DNA of 42,713 nucleotides from Dicyema japonicum (GCA_011109175.1 RDEW01000003.1:1825523-1868235); one strand, 5' to 3'. Shown: positions 21,465 through 32,840, counted from the stretch's first letter. Numbers and translations are program-made. Notes: a model not told the origin generated them from the letters alone.

Positions 21465-22020
21465 TCATAAGGGTTTTTGGTTCATAGAGATGTCTTTTGT
21501 AAGTGGTAAACAGCGTGACAGAGGACTTGATGTGTCGAGCCTACGTTTCGAGAGCCATAGTTCCAGCTTATCAAACATTTGTTGAGGGGACTCAATTGCT
21601 GATTGAATACTTCTGTCCTTGGAGACAAGAATGATATCGTCGGGATAGTAGAGGATTAGGTAGTTTTCATTACAGGTTTGTGGCATGTCATTTATGTAGA
21701 GATTGAAGAGTTGGGGTGATAGTGGGGAGCCTGGAGGGATGAGATCTTGTTTTGATATTGTTGCATAGTAATTGTTCTCGTCTTCCATTTATGAAGTTTC
21801 CAAGCCAAAGTTTCAAATTCGTGTGGATGTTGGTTTCAAATATCTTGTTTTTAAGGAGTTTCCTGTTTTTGTGATCTCCACGGATTTAAGTACTATCAAT
21901 GATAATAAATTTCTCGGATTTTTAATTAATTTGTATTTTGTCTCTCTTGTAGAAAGAAAGGAATCCTGCGATTGTGGTCATGTTTGTTTTCTTAGTTTTA
22001 AAGACCCACAGGACTTTTAG
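21465..22020 (-). mobile_element. Family A LINE fragment (RT palm)
   Basis: Minus strand: KNKIFETNIHTNLKLWLGNF (about 21860-21800), PPGSPLSPQLFNLYINDMPQ (about 21740-21680), YYPDDIILVSKDRS (motif C, first residues altered to YPDD, about 21650-21610), LWLSKRRLDTSS. Truncated on both sides. Confidence 0.65.
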
Positions 22021-22330
22021 AGAAAAATGATTGACTTTTATTCCAAACCAATACATTCACTTTTATGAGAAAATGAAACAAGTCCTCTCCCAAGTTTGGT
22101 ACTATTAATATATTTGTTAGCATGCTTTAAATGTACTTAATACTCTGTTAAATACTATTTCAACATAAATAGACTTAACTCTAGAAGGACAAGGCATGCT
22201 CGTTGATTGCGTTAAATAGATTTGCAGCATTGAGGTTACCAATCTCATGATCCTATTCACGTTTTCCGCCAAGAAATAAAGGAAATTTGACTATATGAAA
22301 TTAAAAAGATAAACCAATTTTTAAAAATAA
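22020..22330. other. 3' flank of the adhesion GPCR gene
   Basis: AT-rich, no frame or repeat seen. Confidence 0.4.
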
Positions 22331-24209
22331 TTAAAATTTAAAGATTCTTTTCAAGAATGGATCATTAATGGATCTAATTAAAATAATTAGCATTCCTTGG
22401 AAAGTATTGAGAATACAAAATAGATAAACGAATACAAGGCTGTTTTTAAATAAAGTTAAAAATCCGAAAATCCACGTAAAACCTAGAATACGATAGAATA
22501 TTTACCGAATGAGAAAAACAAAGAGAATAATAAAATAGTTTTCATTTTTGTTTTATTTAATGATTTTCTTTGAAAACTAAATAAAATTTTGATGAAAACA
22601 AATGTGTCAATCAAAATCACAAAAATTATAGGAAAATAAACAGAAATATATAATTCAGTGTCTTGTAACCAGCACCTAAAAGTGATAGAAAAACAAACAT
22701 TCCTGATTTTAAATGATAGGGCTTACTATTAATGCAAAAAGCAGAAATAATGAAGATAAATGGACATACTAAAGTTAAATACAAGGTCTATACGCCATGC
22801 TGAGATTGGAGCGATTTTTTCTAACAAATACATCTTAACTCCGAGGACTTTGACAATGATTGCATAATGATAAATGGCTGTGACACAAAACCAACAAAAG
22901 GAAGAAAGCAGAAAATAGTGAAGGATTATTCCACTTGCTATACAAGTCGTTAAGTTATCGAATTTTGATGATGCAAAAATGAAGGAAAAGTTTAGCATAT
23001 AAAGAGATATACACAACTGTAGGAAATGCATTTGAGTAATCGATTTTCTTGTTTTACTAAATTTTATGATTAAATAAAAAACCTCCAAAATATAAATATC
23101 AAACCAATTACCAAATATTCGAAAACTGCTGAAACCAAAAGTCCTATTTTAGATATCATTGATAACGTATATATTTGATCTTTGTCTATATGTTTATTAA
23201 TATCGGGATTCTTTAAGTAAATATAAGTAATACTATTAAAATTGCAAACAATGACATGTGATTACATTCACAGTGAATAGTTGAACCATCAATCCTTGTT
23301 TTACACCCAAATGTCGACCAGTCGTTTTTTTCTGCATCAAAGTAAACGCATGACAACGTATGGCTTGTTTCCGCTTTAGTGCTAAATGCAAAATAGGCTG
23401 ATTCTCTCTGGTTTTGTGAATTTATTAATGTTGAATATATTAAATTTTCATAAATTTTGTTTTTTTGTTTTTTTGTATTTTTTGTATTTTTTCCGGATAT
23501 AATTGATAACTTTAAATTTGTATCACCTGTATTAATATATAAATTTAAACCTTTAATATTTTTTATATGGACTGTAATTGTTTTTTTTCCAATGTTAAAT
23601 TCACGATTGACACTTTTACTGGTGATTCTGGCAAAATAAGAATCAATAGAATTTTCAGAATAACAACTATCATCGTTTTTGCATGATTCCAATTTTTCAT
23701 TTAAATTGGAAATTGTCACATATTTCTAAATTCATTAAATAATAATAATATAATTCAAATAGGGTACTTACTACGAATCCAAAACTTCCTGGAGTTTTAC
23801 AAGTACATATAGTTTGAATATTTGTAACTTTTTTGCTACAGTGTTTTAGACTATTTGATCCGTCAATTAAAAACTTTACGCAGAACCATTTTTTATAATC
23901 ATTGTCTTTTATTTTGAAATCAATTTTATCTGCTTCTGTGTTGGGGTATTGTATTATTAGACTATAATAATTGTTAAATTCCTGATCATTCGATGAAAAA
24001 TAACCGATACATTTGTTTAAATCTTGGTAATAGCATTCAAATTATACCATTAAGGCTATTTTTTCCGGTTATATTTATTTCTGAATATTGGGTTTGTTGA
24101 GTTCCATTATATATTTGTAAGCTTTCAGACTTATAGTATATTTTTCGTTTCTGATCACGCCATCCATTGCATTTTTTTGTTTCCTCGTAGCTTTCTTGTA
24201 TTTTTTCTC
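22331..24209 (-). CDS. Adhesion G-protein-coupled receptor (GAIN/GPS plus 7TM, family B2), 5' end not found
   Basis: A cell-surface receptor with an extracellular region, an autoproteolysis (GPS) motif and seven TM helices; ligand unknown. Minus strand, stop TAA 22333-22331. Seven introns (24023-24047, 25 nt; 23726-23771, 46; 23211-23233, 23; 23083-23111, 29; 22769-22793, 25; 22676-22698, 23; 22483-22505, 23), all GT-AG, leave 560 codons from 24209. The ectodomain is Cys-rich. The GPS has W-STFGC and CECNHMSLFAIL; the cleavage triplet is HMS where HLT or HLS is usual. TM hallmarks follow: SKIGLLVSAVFEYL (TM1), CWFCVTAIYHY (TM3), CWLQD (second outer loop), GFTWIFGFL (TM6), FCILNTFQGMLI (TM7). 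No signal peptide exon was found; ATG 24523 (MCFIYSKT then GTAAG) is a possible distant start. Confidence 0.93.
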
Positions 24210-24813
24210 CTAAATTATGAATTAGTTTTTGTGACTAAGATTTTAAACTATAAATACATCAACTACTAAAATGTGCTTATTAAAACCTAAATATTATAAA
24301 ACGATTACCTAAAGTAATAAATAGAAATTCTAAAATTTAACAAAATTCAGAACCTAAAACTCGCATTTTCAAATCAGATTTTTTCGCCATTTATAATAAT
24401 TTTTTACTTGATTTACTATTTATTCAAATTTTTCCACATGATTTATATTTTCGAATTTTAAAAATTAATTATAATAAAGTTACAGCCAAAAATCTTACCT
24501 GTTTTTGAATATATAAAACACATATTCTTCAAGGATCATTATAATCCCTTACTAGTATGGTGTTTATGGTTCACCAACCCTGTAAGTTCTGGAGTCGCTC
24601 ATAAAGCACCTTAATGTATATTAAAAAGGAAAAATCTCTATTCCACCCCCAATATAATCCCCCTCCATAGCAAACTGTTCAGACCTTGACTTTTCCAAAA
24701 TATTGCTCTTAAATAGTTAGTTTTATATTACTGAAGTCTCTTAATTTTGTCATTTAAATTTTTTAAGGTATAATTCTTCCATATTTTCTACCGTACTTGA
24801 TTCGAATTCAACT
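24210..24813. other. Probable 5' region of the receptor gene, then intergenic
   Basis: Very AT-rich. It must hold the first exon(s) and promoter of the minus-strand receptor. I could not define an exon with a signal peptide. From about 24540 onward nothing is seen before the LINE fragment at 24814. Confidence 0.35.
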
Positions 24814-25005
24814 TTGGATATTCAAAAAAAGATTGGGAGACAACTCAGAGAAGGAGAAGATCTGGATGGACTACGGGAGCTTGCTTATAACAGTGGCGAG
24901 TGGAGAAAGATGCGTTTGTTGTTAGTTTTTCAGGTTCATTACCGTAACAGATCGAGATCGCTTAATAATAACTGTATTATTTGTATTACATCAGTCATGA
25001 CATAA
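24814..25005 (+). mobile_element. Family B LINE, C-terminal fragment
   Basis: Plus-strand RQLREGEDLDGLRELAYNSG followed by EWRKM lines up with MGRHLGSGEDLDWLRTAALN...RKW at 15870. Only the last ~60 codons remain. Confidence 0.6.
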
Positions 25006-25480
25006 AGTACATTAGAAATACGTCATAAGCTCAGCCTTCCAACCAATTATCTAAAAACACCATTAGGTTTAATTTTTTATATTTTGATGAGTTTTTAATT
25101 TGAAATCCAATTTAAAGCTTATTTGAGTAGATTTGATGCTAAATTTAATTATTGTTAAGATGATTTAACAGAGTTGCTATGGCAGTTAATCGAATAAAGA
25201 CTATTTGGATGGAATCTAAATTTGAATATTTGTTGCATTCAACACTTCTTTCCTTTTCAATATTTTCGGTTTAGAAGAAAGATGTCATCTGTAAAGAGGA
25301 ACCTGATTCCATCTAATGAGGGGATCGGTGTATTATTTTGCTAGTATCTAGTATTCGGAGTTCTCACTTGGAAACAAAATCGTGTTTCTTTTTTAAACGA
25401 CCTCTGTATATGAGAGACTGAATATGAATATAGATGACACTTAATACAGGTCACAAGTTGTCATAATAGTTTTTAGGGAT
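25006..25480. other. AT-rich stretch, nothing recognised
   Basis: No extended open frame, repeat or RNA gene visible. Confidence 0.4.
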
Positions 25481-26062
25481 TTTCTATAAGAATAACAACG
25501 ATCTTCTGGTTTATAGGTTTGGGGGTGGATTTTTATAGTTTTCATTCCCAAATGATCTTTGTTTGGAAGGATTTTTGTTTCGTAGTTGAGATGATTAATA
25601 GGAGGTTGATTAGGACATCCAGTTATCTTTCTGATGGCGAATTTATTGATTTTATATAGTTTATCAATTGAGTAAAGAAAACCAACATGAGCTTACGAAG
25701 TTAAGATTCGAATTAATTGTTTATATATGAAGGCATTCTTAACTGAAAAATGATCTGATACAACTTTTAGAATATTGATTTTGTGAGAAACCTATGTATT
25801 TTGTTCATCCACGTGTTTCGAGAAGGTTAGTTGTTGGTAAAATTTAATTCAAAATATTTTTGAGATGTTTTATGACGTGAAATGTTTCAACAAGAATGGA
25901 ATAATTTGAAGGGAATTTAGCTGACAACGGCCGGATGTGAAAAGAGTGACAGTAGATTTCAAAAGAAATGAAAAGAACTAAATAAGTTTTGATTTTGAGT
26001 ATTCCACGTCGATCGGAAAAGAAATTACCAAACCAGATTTTAATGCACAAATAGATTTCCAT
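25480..26062 (-). mobile_element. CR1/jockey-like LINE fragment (C-terminal region)
   Basis: Minus strand: LCIKIWFGNFFSDRRGILKI near 26040, then with the palm deleted INILKVVSDHFSVKNAFIYK near 25770-25710, KINKFAIRKITGCPNQPPIN near 25650-25590, and HLNYETKILPNKDHLGM. The pattern ALR..TGC....HL..E...LP...H is a familiar C-terminal signature of CR1/L2/jockey-type elements. Distinct from family A; internally deleted. Confidence 0.65.
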
Positions 26063-26099
26063 CTGAGAGATTTTTCGTATTAAGAAATTATGCGGCCAA

Positions 26100-26458
26100 A
26101 CTATCCAGCCTTAATAGTGAAATTAGAGTTATTCAACAAGAGGAAATTGGACCGATGGAACAACCAAAATTAACCACCGAACAAAACTAGAGGATTTTAT
26201 AATACTTTATGTGGAAGTAAGTCGAAACAAAATAGAATGGAGACAGTCCACGCAACCAGTATTGACAAGAATCAAACACCACGTGATTTTACTCAAATAT
26301 CATAATGGACCGCTACACAAAAGTGAGTCACATCAATATAAACAAATGCTCCCGTTTATGCAAATTGAAAAACGTTCAAACTCCTCAGGGAATACTGATT
26401 GCTATCACTACGTCTGATGTCAAAAACTCTCCTGCCAAAGAGCCTGATAAAATCTGCA
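26100..26458 (+). mobile_element. Family A LINE fragment (linker), inverted relative to its neighbour
   Basis: Homologous to the reverse complement of 10910-11260. It runs on the plus strand up to about 26458, where it meets the 3' end of a minus-strand family A copy, so two family A pieces face each other tail-to-tail. Confidence 0.6.
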
Positions 26459-26459
26459 A

Positions 26460-27515
26460 TTTTTTGAACCAGAAAACCACCTTCAAATCCAAAATAAACA
26501 AAATTCAGGTGATACCAGCCTCCCTCAACAGTCTCCGCAACTTTTCTAGGTGTTCCGACTGCGTTCCTGCGTATTTCCGATATGGATGGGGTCCGCATAA
26601 TCGAGTCCTTCGCGGGAGCACTGTTCCAGTTGCCTCTATTATATTTTCTAGGTTTCTAGGCAGGATTTCCGCTCGGGAATATTTCCTTAGTAGGTTTGCT
26701 GCCTTCACTTTAATGTTGCATATCTTGTCCAAATTCGTTGCAGAAAGGTTAGATCCCCAGATATTACATGCGTATCTTATTGTAGCATCGATGAACTGTT
26801 TGTATGTGACCTCCAGACCACTCATATCTTTTTTGTCTCTTAGGTTTCCTAAAAACGTCTTCAGGAAGTTGATTTTCCTCGTAAAAGTCAATAACATATT
26901 TTCGACATGTTTTGTAAAGGTTAAGAAGGTGTCAAAGGTAACTCCCAGGATTTTCTGGTATTTGTTTTGCGGGATATTCTTCCCATCCAGTGTGACGTCA
27001 ATTGATATTTTCCCTAGTCTTCTGTTTGTCGTGAATAGGGTCGACACCGACTTCTCCGGGCTAGCAGTCAATTGATTTTCCCAAAGCCATAAACTTAATT
27101 TATTCATATTGTCCTGTATTCTTCTCGTTGCTTCCACAATACTCACATCCCTCGAGGCAATGACTATATCATCAGCATACGTTAATATTATGTCATCGTC
27201 CCCCTGAGGGAGTGGCAAGTCATCCATCATAACCAATAGGGGAGATAATGGGGAGCCCTGGGGAACGCCATTTGCTAATAGTGTCGATACGGAACATCGA
27301 TTGCCATAGTGTACTCGTCCTCGTCGACCACTCAAGAAATTTCCCAACCATAATTTCATGTTTGCGTCAATGTTCGTCGAATATATTTTGTGCGTGAATA
27401 TCTTCCTCGAAACCGAGTCAAAAGCCTTCTGGATATCAATTGAGCATACAATCGTCTTTTTCTGTTCTGGTCTTTTGTTAAGGCCATCTGTTATAAACTT
27501 CTTTGATGTATTTAC
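26460..27515 (-). mobile_element. Family A LINE, best-preserved RT to C-terminus
   Basis: A long open minus-strand frame (27359-26505, 284 aa) starts just after motif A (CSIDIQKAFDSVSRKIF at about 27450). It contains WLGNFLSGRRGRV, GVPQGSPLSPLL (motif B), ILTYADDIVIAS (motif C, about 27180), LGVTFDTFLTF, YACNIWGSNLSATNLDKICN and the family terminus KLRRLLREAGIT. The catalytic YADD is intact. A 3' UTR of about 45 bp follows. The copy is 5'-truncated at about 27515 beside a Tc1-like end. Confidence 0.85.
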
Positions 27516-27519
27516 AGTG

Positions 27520-27640
27520 GGCCAAAAAAGTTATGGCACCACTTAATAAATTTTAATCTTTTACTTTTTTACCCATAAAATATAAAGTATTAGGATATTG
27601 AAAATAATTATAAATCTTTAAAATTTTAATATTTGGTAAA
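27520..27640. mobile_element. Solitary Tc1/mariner-like terminal fragment
   Basis: TA-CAGTGGGCCAAAAAAGTT-ATGGCACCAC at 27516-27543 has the look of a Tc1-type terminal repeat (CAGTGG-CCAAAAAAGTT-GCACC), preceded by TA. About 100 bp of AT-rich sequence follows. No inverted partner was found in the window. It separates the RT half and the EN half of family A-type LINE sequence. Confidence 0.5.
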
Positions 27641-28110
27641 GAAAAAACAATTCGTAAGTCATAGTTTACCGACCAGCATATAAGCTGAGCAAGCCGTGAT
27701 GAACATAACGTAATATCCGGTGATGTAATCGAATCCTTGCTATTATACGAGGTTCGTGTATTCTTATTTGGGTCGTTCATAATGGACAGATTTTCTAATT
27801 GGGAAATTATATGAAATCCTCTTGTGTCTGGAGGTTGTTTTTCATACCACGAAGGGTGCTTGGCATTAAAATACCAACAAGTTTTCCATCATATCTAGGG
27901 CAGATAAATCCATAGAAAACCCTTTTGCACAGGAAATTTGAGGGGAACATATACGTTGAAGATAATAATAGCTCCGAGAGAGGTCTGTATCGAGATCCCA
28001 ATAACTTCTGTGTTTGCTTCTTCTATCAAATTCCTGAGGGTGATTGCGAGAAACAGGGGAGGATGGAAACGACTTACAGCGCGTGTCCAGAGATGCATGG
28101 CAAAAGTGGA
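27641..28110 (-). mobile_element. LINE endonuclease fragment
   Basis: Minus strand across frames: VIGISIQTSLGAIIIFNVYV (about 28020-27960), then FNAKHPSWYEKQPPDTRGFH (about 27870-27810) and TSPDITLCSSRLAQLICWSV (about 27740-27680). These are the middle and end of an AP-type endonuclease. Same orientation as the RT at 26460-27515 and possibly once the same element. Confidence 0.65.
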
Positions 28111-28930
28111 ATCTTAAATTAGTTAACTTTTATGGTTTCGCTGACATTGCTATTAATAACAAATTATGGTCCATTACCTATTACGTCATCTCCTATTCCA
28201 ATTAGAATTTATTCAGCACGTGGAAAAACTATGTTTCCAGAAAAGGTGTCGAAAATTAAAAAAAAGTTTGTTTTTACCTTAAAAATTTAGTGCGCTATTG
28301 ATCGGGAAAGTTACGCTAAGTTCGGGAAACTCTATATCAGTTATAACTCGAATGTTAATAATAAAAACAAATGAAAGAAATTCGTATTGATTTTATATAT
28401 TGATTTTGAATTCTCGAATTAGATGCTTTCATATTTTATAACTTCAAGACTTGCAAATACACAACTAATATAAATCGAGAAACAATTAAGGGAATTTTGT
28501 TTTCATTGTTTTGTTTACTAAATTTTTGAGGGTTTTTTAAATAACCCCAGATATACATGGAGATGTTTATCCAGTTCTTATGGTTGTAATCAGACACATT
28601 CTACAAGCATCACGTCTTAACTTTGACCTCGCTACCCTGTAGGAGGCCGGCCGTCCTCAGGCGTCGTGGACGCTTCCAAAGGTTTTCGATATTTGATATT
28701 TATCAGAGGTCCAGGGCTTCTTGTAGAATCAATGATAATTGGTTCAGTGGTAAAAGCCAAGAACCGGACTCGTTTGTCTTTAAGGATGAAATCTCCAAAA
28801 CGTAATTATGTTTGGGTCCTCCTTGTTTCTCTGCCGAGGGTAGTCACCGAGTCTTCAACCAATGGGGGAAGGCAGTAGGTCTTTCTAATCTAGTCTTTTA
28901 ATGACTTTGGTAGAGATGTGGTAATGTATT
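28111..28930. other. Mostly empty, with unassigned frames at 28623-28878
   Basis: 28120-28600 is AT-rich without a frame. At 28623-28878 two overlapping plus-strand frames (for example MDASKGFRYLIFIRGPGLLV) and a minus-strand one are open. The nucleotide sequence CTGTAGGAGG-CCGTC near 28640 resembles part of the family A RT region at 13700, but the match is weak. Confidence 0.25.
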
Positions 28931-28944
28931 GAATTTGACTTTGT

Positions 28945-30320
28945 TTAATCGGGTGGTGGCTGAGGAATTTTTGCCATTTCACAAAACAGGTGCGTTATAG
29001 TCGTAATTATCTTAATGTAGTTTTTCGTGTGGACCAGGTAGTGGCAAAATTGGTCTGGTTTTTTGGTTTCAATTAAGAATTGGAAGTTCCTCATGCAGAG
29101 GACCTTCCGTTGGAAGAATGTTGGTTTCCCAGTAGAAGTAGTTAACGGTGTTAATTTTTTGCATATACAGTTTTTCAAAGATCTCTATTGTGACTCTGTA
29201 ATTTTTGGATTTTGCAAGCTGCGAGGGATGAAGCGCAGGAAGTGCTCGTGTAAATCAAAATTGTCGTGATATATTTTTTGTGATCATTCTGAGGTTTTAC
29301 TGGTGTTGCTGTCTTGAACCGACACATTTTCGATAACACGTTCTGCCGGTTTTCCATTTTGGGTGAATATGCTGCCGGAATTCTTCACAAGGACTTAAAA
29401 TGGGTTTATTGGTAGCTCTGTGATTCGAGAGATTGTTTTGGTCATATTTGATTCGGGGGAGTTGATCTTATCCATGTTTGTTTTGGCAAGTTTGTTCCTC
29501 AAGCTGCACATCCATAACTTATAGTGGCTCGATGAATTGAGTGTATAACATTGATAATTACCGGTTTGAGGATCATTTAAATTTTGAAAGAATCATCTTC
29601 ACGAAATTGAGCTTTCGTGTCGAAGGACTGATTACGTTCGACACATGTGTGTTGAAGGTCATGAGGGTGTCAAATGTCACTCTCCGAATCTTATCTTGTT
29701 TCCTATTTGGGATTAGTTCACCATTCAAAAATAGTTCAGTCGAATAACTTAATAGCCTTCTATTCGACCTAAAAAACTTTTCAATGGACGTTGACGTTGA
29801 ATTTCTTATTAACCGTCTTTCCAGAGTTCATTTAGTCTTGCAAGAGTAGTTTGTAATTTGTTCGTAGCTGTCGTAACACATATATCAAAGCAAGCATAGA
29901 TTATGTCATCACATACGCAATGGTTATGGGTTTTTTGTCCGAGACAATTAGAATATCATGCATTAATATGAGATGGTGACGAGGGGTAACCCTATGGCAT
30001 GCTTTTTGGAAAAATTTTTGAGACCGATTGGTAAGATTTTTTACGATTTTTTCTGTTCTACCAATGAGAAAGTTCCCGAGCCATCTTTTGAAAATGCTGG
30101 GAATTTCTGATTTTCATCGTTAAGATTTTTCTGGAAACCGAGTCAAAAGCCCAGCGGATGTCAATCGAGAACGATAAAGTTTTGAGGTGCCTGGGCTTTG
30201 ACTCAAGTCCCGCCATAATATAGTTTGTGAGAGTTCACAAGAGCGTGCTTGTAGATAGGCCTTTCTTAAATCCGTTCCATAATTCATATTAGTTGCCATT
30301 AATGCCATTTTTACTTTTAA
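28945..30320 (-). mobile_element. Family A LINE fragment (RT to C-terminus) plus unassigned minus-strand frames
   Basis: From 30310 down: FQKNL region with D-RHPLGF (motif A), SYEQITNYSCKTK, IPNRKQDKIRRVTFDTLMTF (about 29720-29660) matching IPQNKYQKILGVTFDTFLTF of the best copy, STRKLNFVKMIL, and a possible CYRKCVG near 29330. The YADD motif is not recognisable. Below 29300 two further minus-strand frames (29357-29175; 29178-28945, with TPLTTSTGKPTFFQRKVLCM) may be a gag-like ORF1; I cannot name them. Confidence 0.5.
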
Positions 30321-30399
30321 TTTTACTAAAAATAAAATATTAAACTTGTTTAAGAATACTATTCATTGTTATTCAACGTTCGAAATCATCACAATTTAC

Positions 30400-31470
30400 A
30401 TTAAAATAACTATAAAACGACCGGCAGGATTGTTTTCGGTCTTCCACGATAGTGTTTTACATTGGAGGAGTAGTAGTCTTCCATGGCGATATTCGGAGGG
30501 ATGTCGGTCCAACCTCAGGACGTGTCCAAAAAGTCTCCAACGAAAGCTGATCTCAAGACTTATTGGTGTACAGTCACATTTATTGTACAGTCCTTTCCGC
30601 GAGATCTTGGATGGCCAGAACATTTCAGTTATGTTTCTTAGATGATTCGTGTGAAACGAGTCTAGCCTCTCTAATTCCTCTTTTGAAGTGCCCCAGTTCC
30701 TAAAGTTGTATAGGAGTATTGGTTTGATAAAGGTGTCGTATAAAATTATTTTTTGTTTTGTGATATTTCTTTTCCGTTTTAGGCATAGGTTTTTCAGCCT
30801 GTGCCATGGTTTATCTCCGTATATCTTCACTATCTCCTAATAGGGAGCCAAGTTTCTTTGTGTGTCTCCATTTTTCTTTGAGTGAGTTATTCATTCGTCT
30901 TATTTCTGTCCGTTCTGTTTTTTCCCTGTTCACGGTGAGAAACCATTTCCCAAGTATGTCGGGTGTGTTTTCTAGTACATGTTCCAGGAGTTCTTTATCT
31001 TCAGAGATTAGGTCGACATCATCAGCATAAATCACTTCTTCTATTTTTCCTTGTTATAATGGTCTCAGTTCTTTCATAGCGGCCTCCAAGTATATTGTGA
31101 ATAGTAGCGGAAAGAGAGAGTCTCCTTAAGGAGTACCTGTGTTTGTCTCAAATTTTCTTGAGTAGGTTTTTCCAACTCTCACAAGGAGCTCTGTGTTAGA
31201 TAGAAGGATTTGGATCATTCTTAGACTTTATTCGTCAAGATGTCCTTCCAGCACTGTCATCAATTTGTTCCTGTTAACCGATCAAAGGCTTTTGATAGAT
31301 CTATTCCCAGAATGTGGGTGGCATTGCAATATCTTTGAAATGTTGCACATCCCCATCAGTGACTCCAGACTGCATCAGCTGTTGATCTTCCTTCTCTGAA
31401 CCCACTTTGACTTTCGGTATTCATAGGCGGGTTATTCGTTCCAATACAATGTTCGTCCCATAGTGGAGAG
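30400..31470 (-). mobile_element. Family B LINE, RT to C-terminus
   Basis: Minus strand: SGFREGRSTADAVWSH (about 31415-31370), LGIDLSKAFDRLTGTN (motif A, about 31310-31260), GTP-stop-GDSLFPLLFTIYLEAAMK (motif B, about 31135-31070), MIYADDVDLISEDKELLEHV (motif C, 31035 down), then an open frame 30830-30396 with KPILLYNFRNWGTSKEELER and RWRLFGHVLRLDRHP. The YADD is intact but the frame is broken by stops. Related to 15770-16790 and 21110-21440. Confidence 0.8.
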
Positions 31471-31539
31471 AAATGCATCCGTCTTCTCTCCCATTGTTAA
31501 AACAAAAAATAAAATTATCCGGTCATTGTGGTAACAACA

Positions 31540-31885
31540 TCTGGAGGACACCTGATATCTCTGAAAGATATCTTCTAGATTTATTCTTTGTTGTCATGTT
31601 CGAGCATAAAGGGGTATCCGGCAGCGTCCAAAGCTCGCCTAACGACTTCGTTCAAGGCTTCTGGGAAATCTGCCTGCACTCCTCATGCAGGATAGAGTGT
31701 GTAGGCTAAATCAGTCGATCTTGTCTCTGCATTGGCACAGATGTGGAACACAGACTTTTAATCCCATTCGTAATGAGATCCTAATACGAACGCATTCATC
31801 ATTCAGGAAGGTACCCAGAATTCCATTGGAATGCTCGCTCTTGGAAGAGGCCCCCTACAACAAGCAGGCACGGCGATGTTGGCTA
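31540..31885 (-). mobile_element. Family F retroelement, C-terminal Cys/His domain fragment
   Basis: Minus strand: GTFLNDECVRIRISLRMGLK, VCVPHLCQC-RDKID, HTLSCMRSAGRFPR, then in another frame ALNEVVRRALDAAGYPFMLE. The order LxxxxVRxxVxLRLG, C-PH-C-C, H-LSC-GR, V-RAL-AG-P-LE is one I know from C-terminal regions of non-LTR RT proteins in invertebrates. Ends at the N (31886) next to the hAT relic. No intact frame. Confidence 0.6.
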
Positions 31886-31886
31886 N

Positions 31887-32840
31887 AGTTGCAAGTAGCG
31901 CTCGCGACATAATACAATGAAAATGCGCAAATGATGACCCAGGATTTAACTTTTTTATTTCAGCTCGCAATTTGGCAGCAACTCCAGCATGTCGTCCAGC
32001 CATATTCGGAGCACCATCGGTGCACAAACATACAAGCTTCTTTAAATCAAATCCATAGTCAAAGAAAATTTGTAGCAGTTTAACAAAGATATCTTTACTT
32101 GTAGTAGTATCGTGCATTGGTACAAGTTCGAGAAATTCTTCATAAATATTAAAATCTGAATCACAAGCTCTATAAAGATTGCTAATTATGCAATTCCAAT
32201 AACGTCGACCGTTTCATCGATCGCAATTTTTTTTTAATAAGTTTTATTTTGGCTTTATAAATTTAAACAATAGAAGTCAGGTCGATCGCAATTGAAAAAT
32301 ATTCAAATTTAAACAGTACAGACTTTAATTTTTGTTTCAAATGCAAAAACATTTCTTTGATATGTTCGGCAACTGTGTTTCTGGTCAAAGAAATATCTTT
32401 AAACAAATGAGCATTGTCTGGACAAATAATTTTGGCTGTTTTCACGAGGCATTGCTTGATGAAATCACCATCACAATATGATTTCCCATTCATTGCAAGC
32501 ATTCTGCTTATTTCATAGCTTGCAATAACTGATGCAGTACTTCGAATGTGAATGTTTGTGAAATGAGCCTGTGACGAAGTCACATTATTTCGTAATTCAT
32601 TAAGCTTTGAAACACGCATTGTACCTCATTGGTTAATAAACAACTTAGTACCTTCGAAATAATCGTATGATCTATAATTAGAATGGTAATGCCTTTTTAA
32701 GTTGTATTCTTTCGGTATAGCGATGAATTGGTTACAGATCAAACAATGTATTTTTCCATCAATCGTTGTAAAAAATAGATAAGTTCCCAGTTTTTAGAAA
32801 CACTCTCTTTTCATCTTTCAAACACCATTTTTTATTTCCA
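31887..32840 (-). pseudogene. hAT-like transposase relic (ZMYM6/SCAND3-like branch)
   Basis: Minus strand in order: a BED-like zinc finger region near 32770-32690 (KIHCLICNQFIAIPKEYNLK-RHY), SYEISRMLAMNGKSYCDGDF and IKQCLVKTAKIICPD (32530-32430), FKDISLTRNTVAEHIKEM, YFSIAID (about 32300), then ETVDVIGIA, FNIYEEFLELVPMHDTTTSK (about 32140-32080), LVCLCTDGAPNMAGRHAGVA (about 32030-31970) and HFHCIMSRALLAT. This is the hAT RNase-H-like region including the TDGAP motif. It is broken by a stop after IGIA, a frameshift and a 54-bp insertion (32228-32281). The C-terminal dimerisation half is missing at the N. Confidence 0.85.
32228..32281 (-). mobile_element. 54-bp retroposon-like insertion with 11-bp target duplication
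   Basis: The hAT frame is interrupted by 54 bp flanked by the direct repeat TCGATCGCAAT (32217-32227 and 32282-32292). On the minus strand the insert ends in TTATT and a run of at least eight A, that is, a poly-A tail beside one repeat. Removing the insert and one repeat restores ...SIAIDETVDV... in frame. It looks like a severely 5'-truncated retroposed fragment. Confidence 0.75.

Noticed and set aside
22331-24209. Polycystin or other GPS protein
   Set aside because: The TM region carries family B2 GPCR hallmarks (CWLQD, GFTWIFG, LNTFQG) and seven helices, not the polycystin fold.
26305-27075. 256-aa plus-strand frame, the second longest in the window
   Set aside because: It is antisense to the well-preserved family A RT frame with GVPQGSPLSPLL and YADD; its first part overlaps the inverted family A linker.
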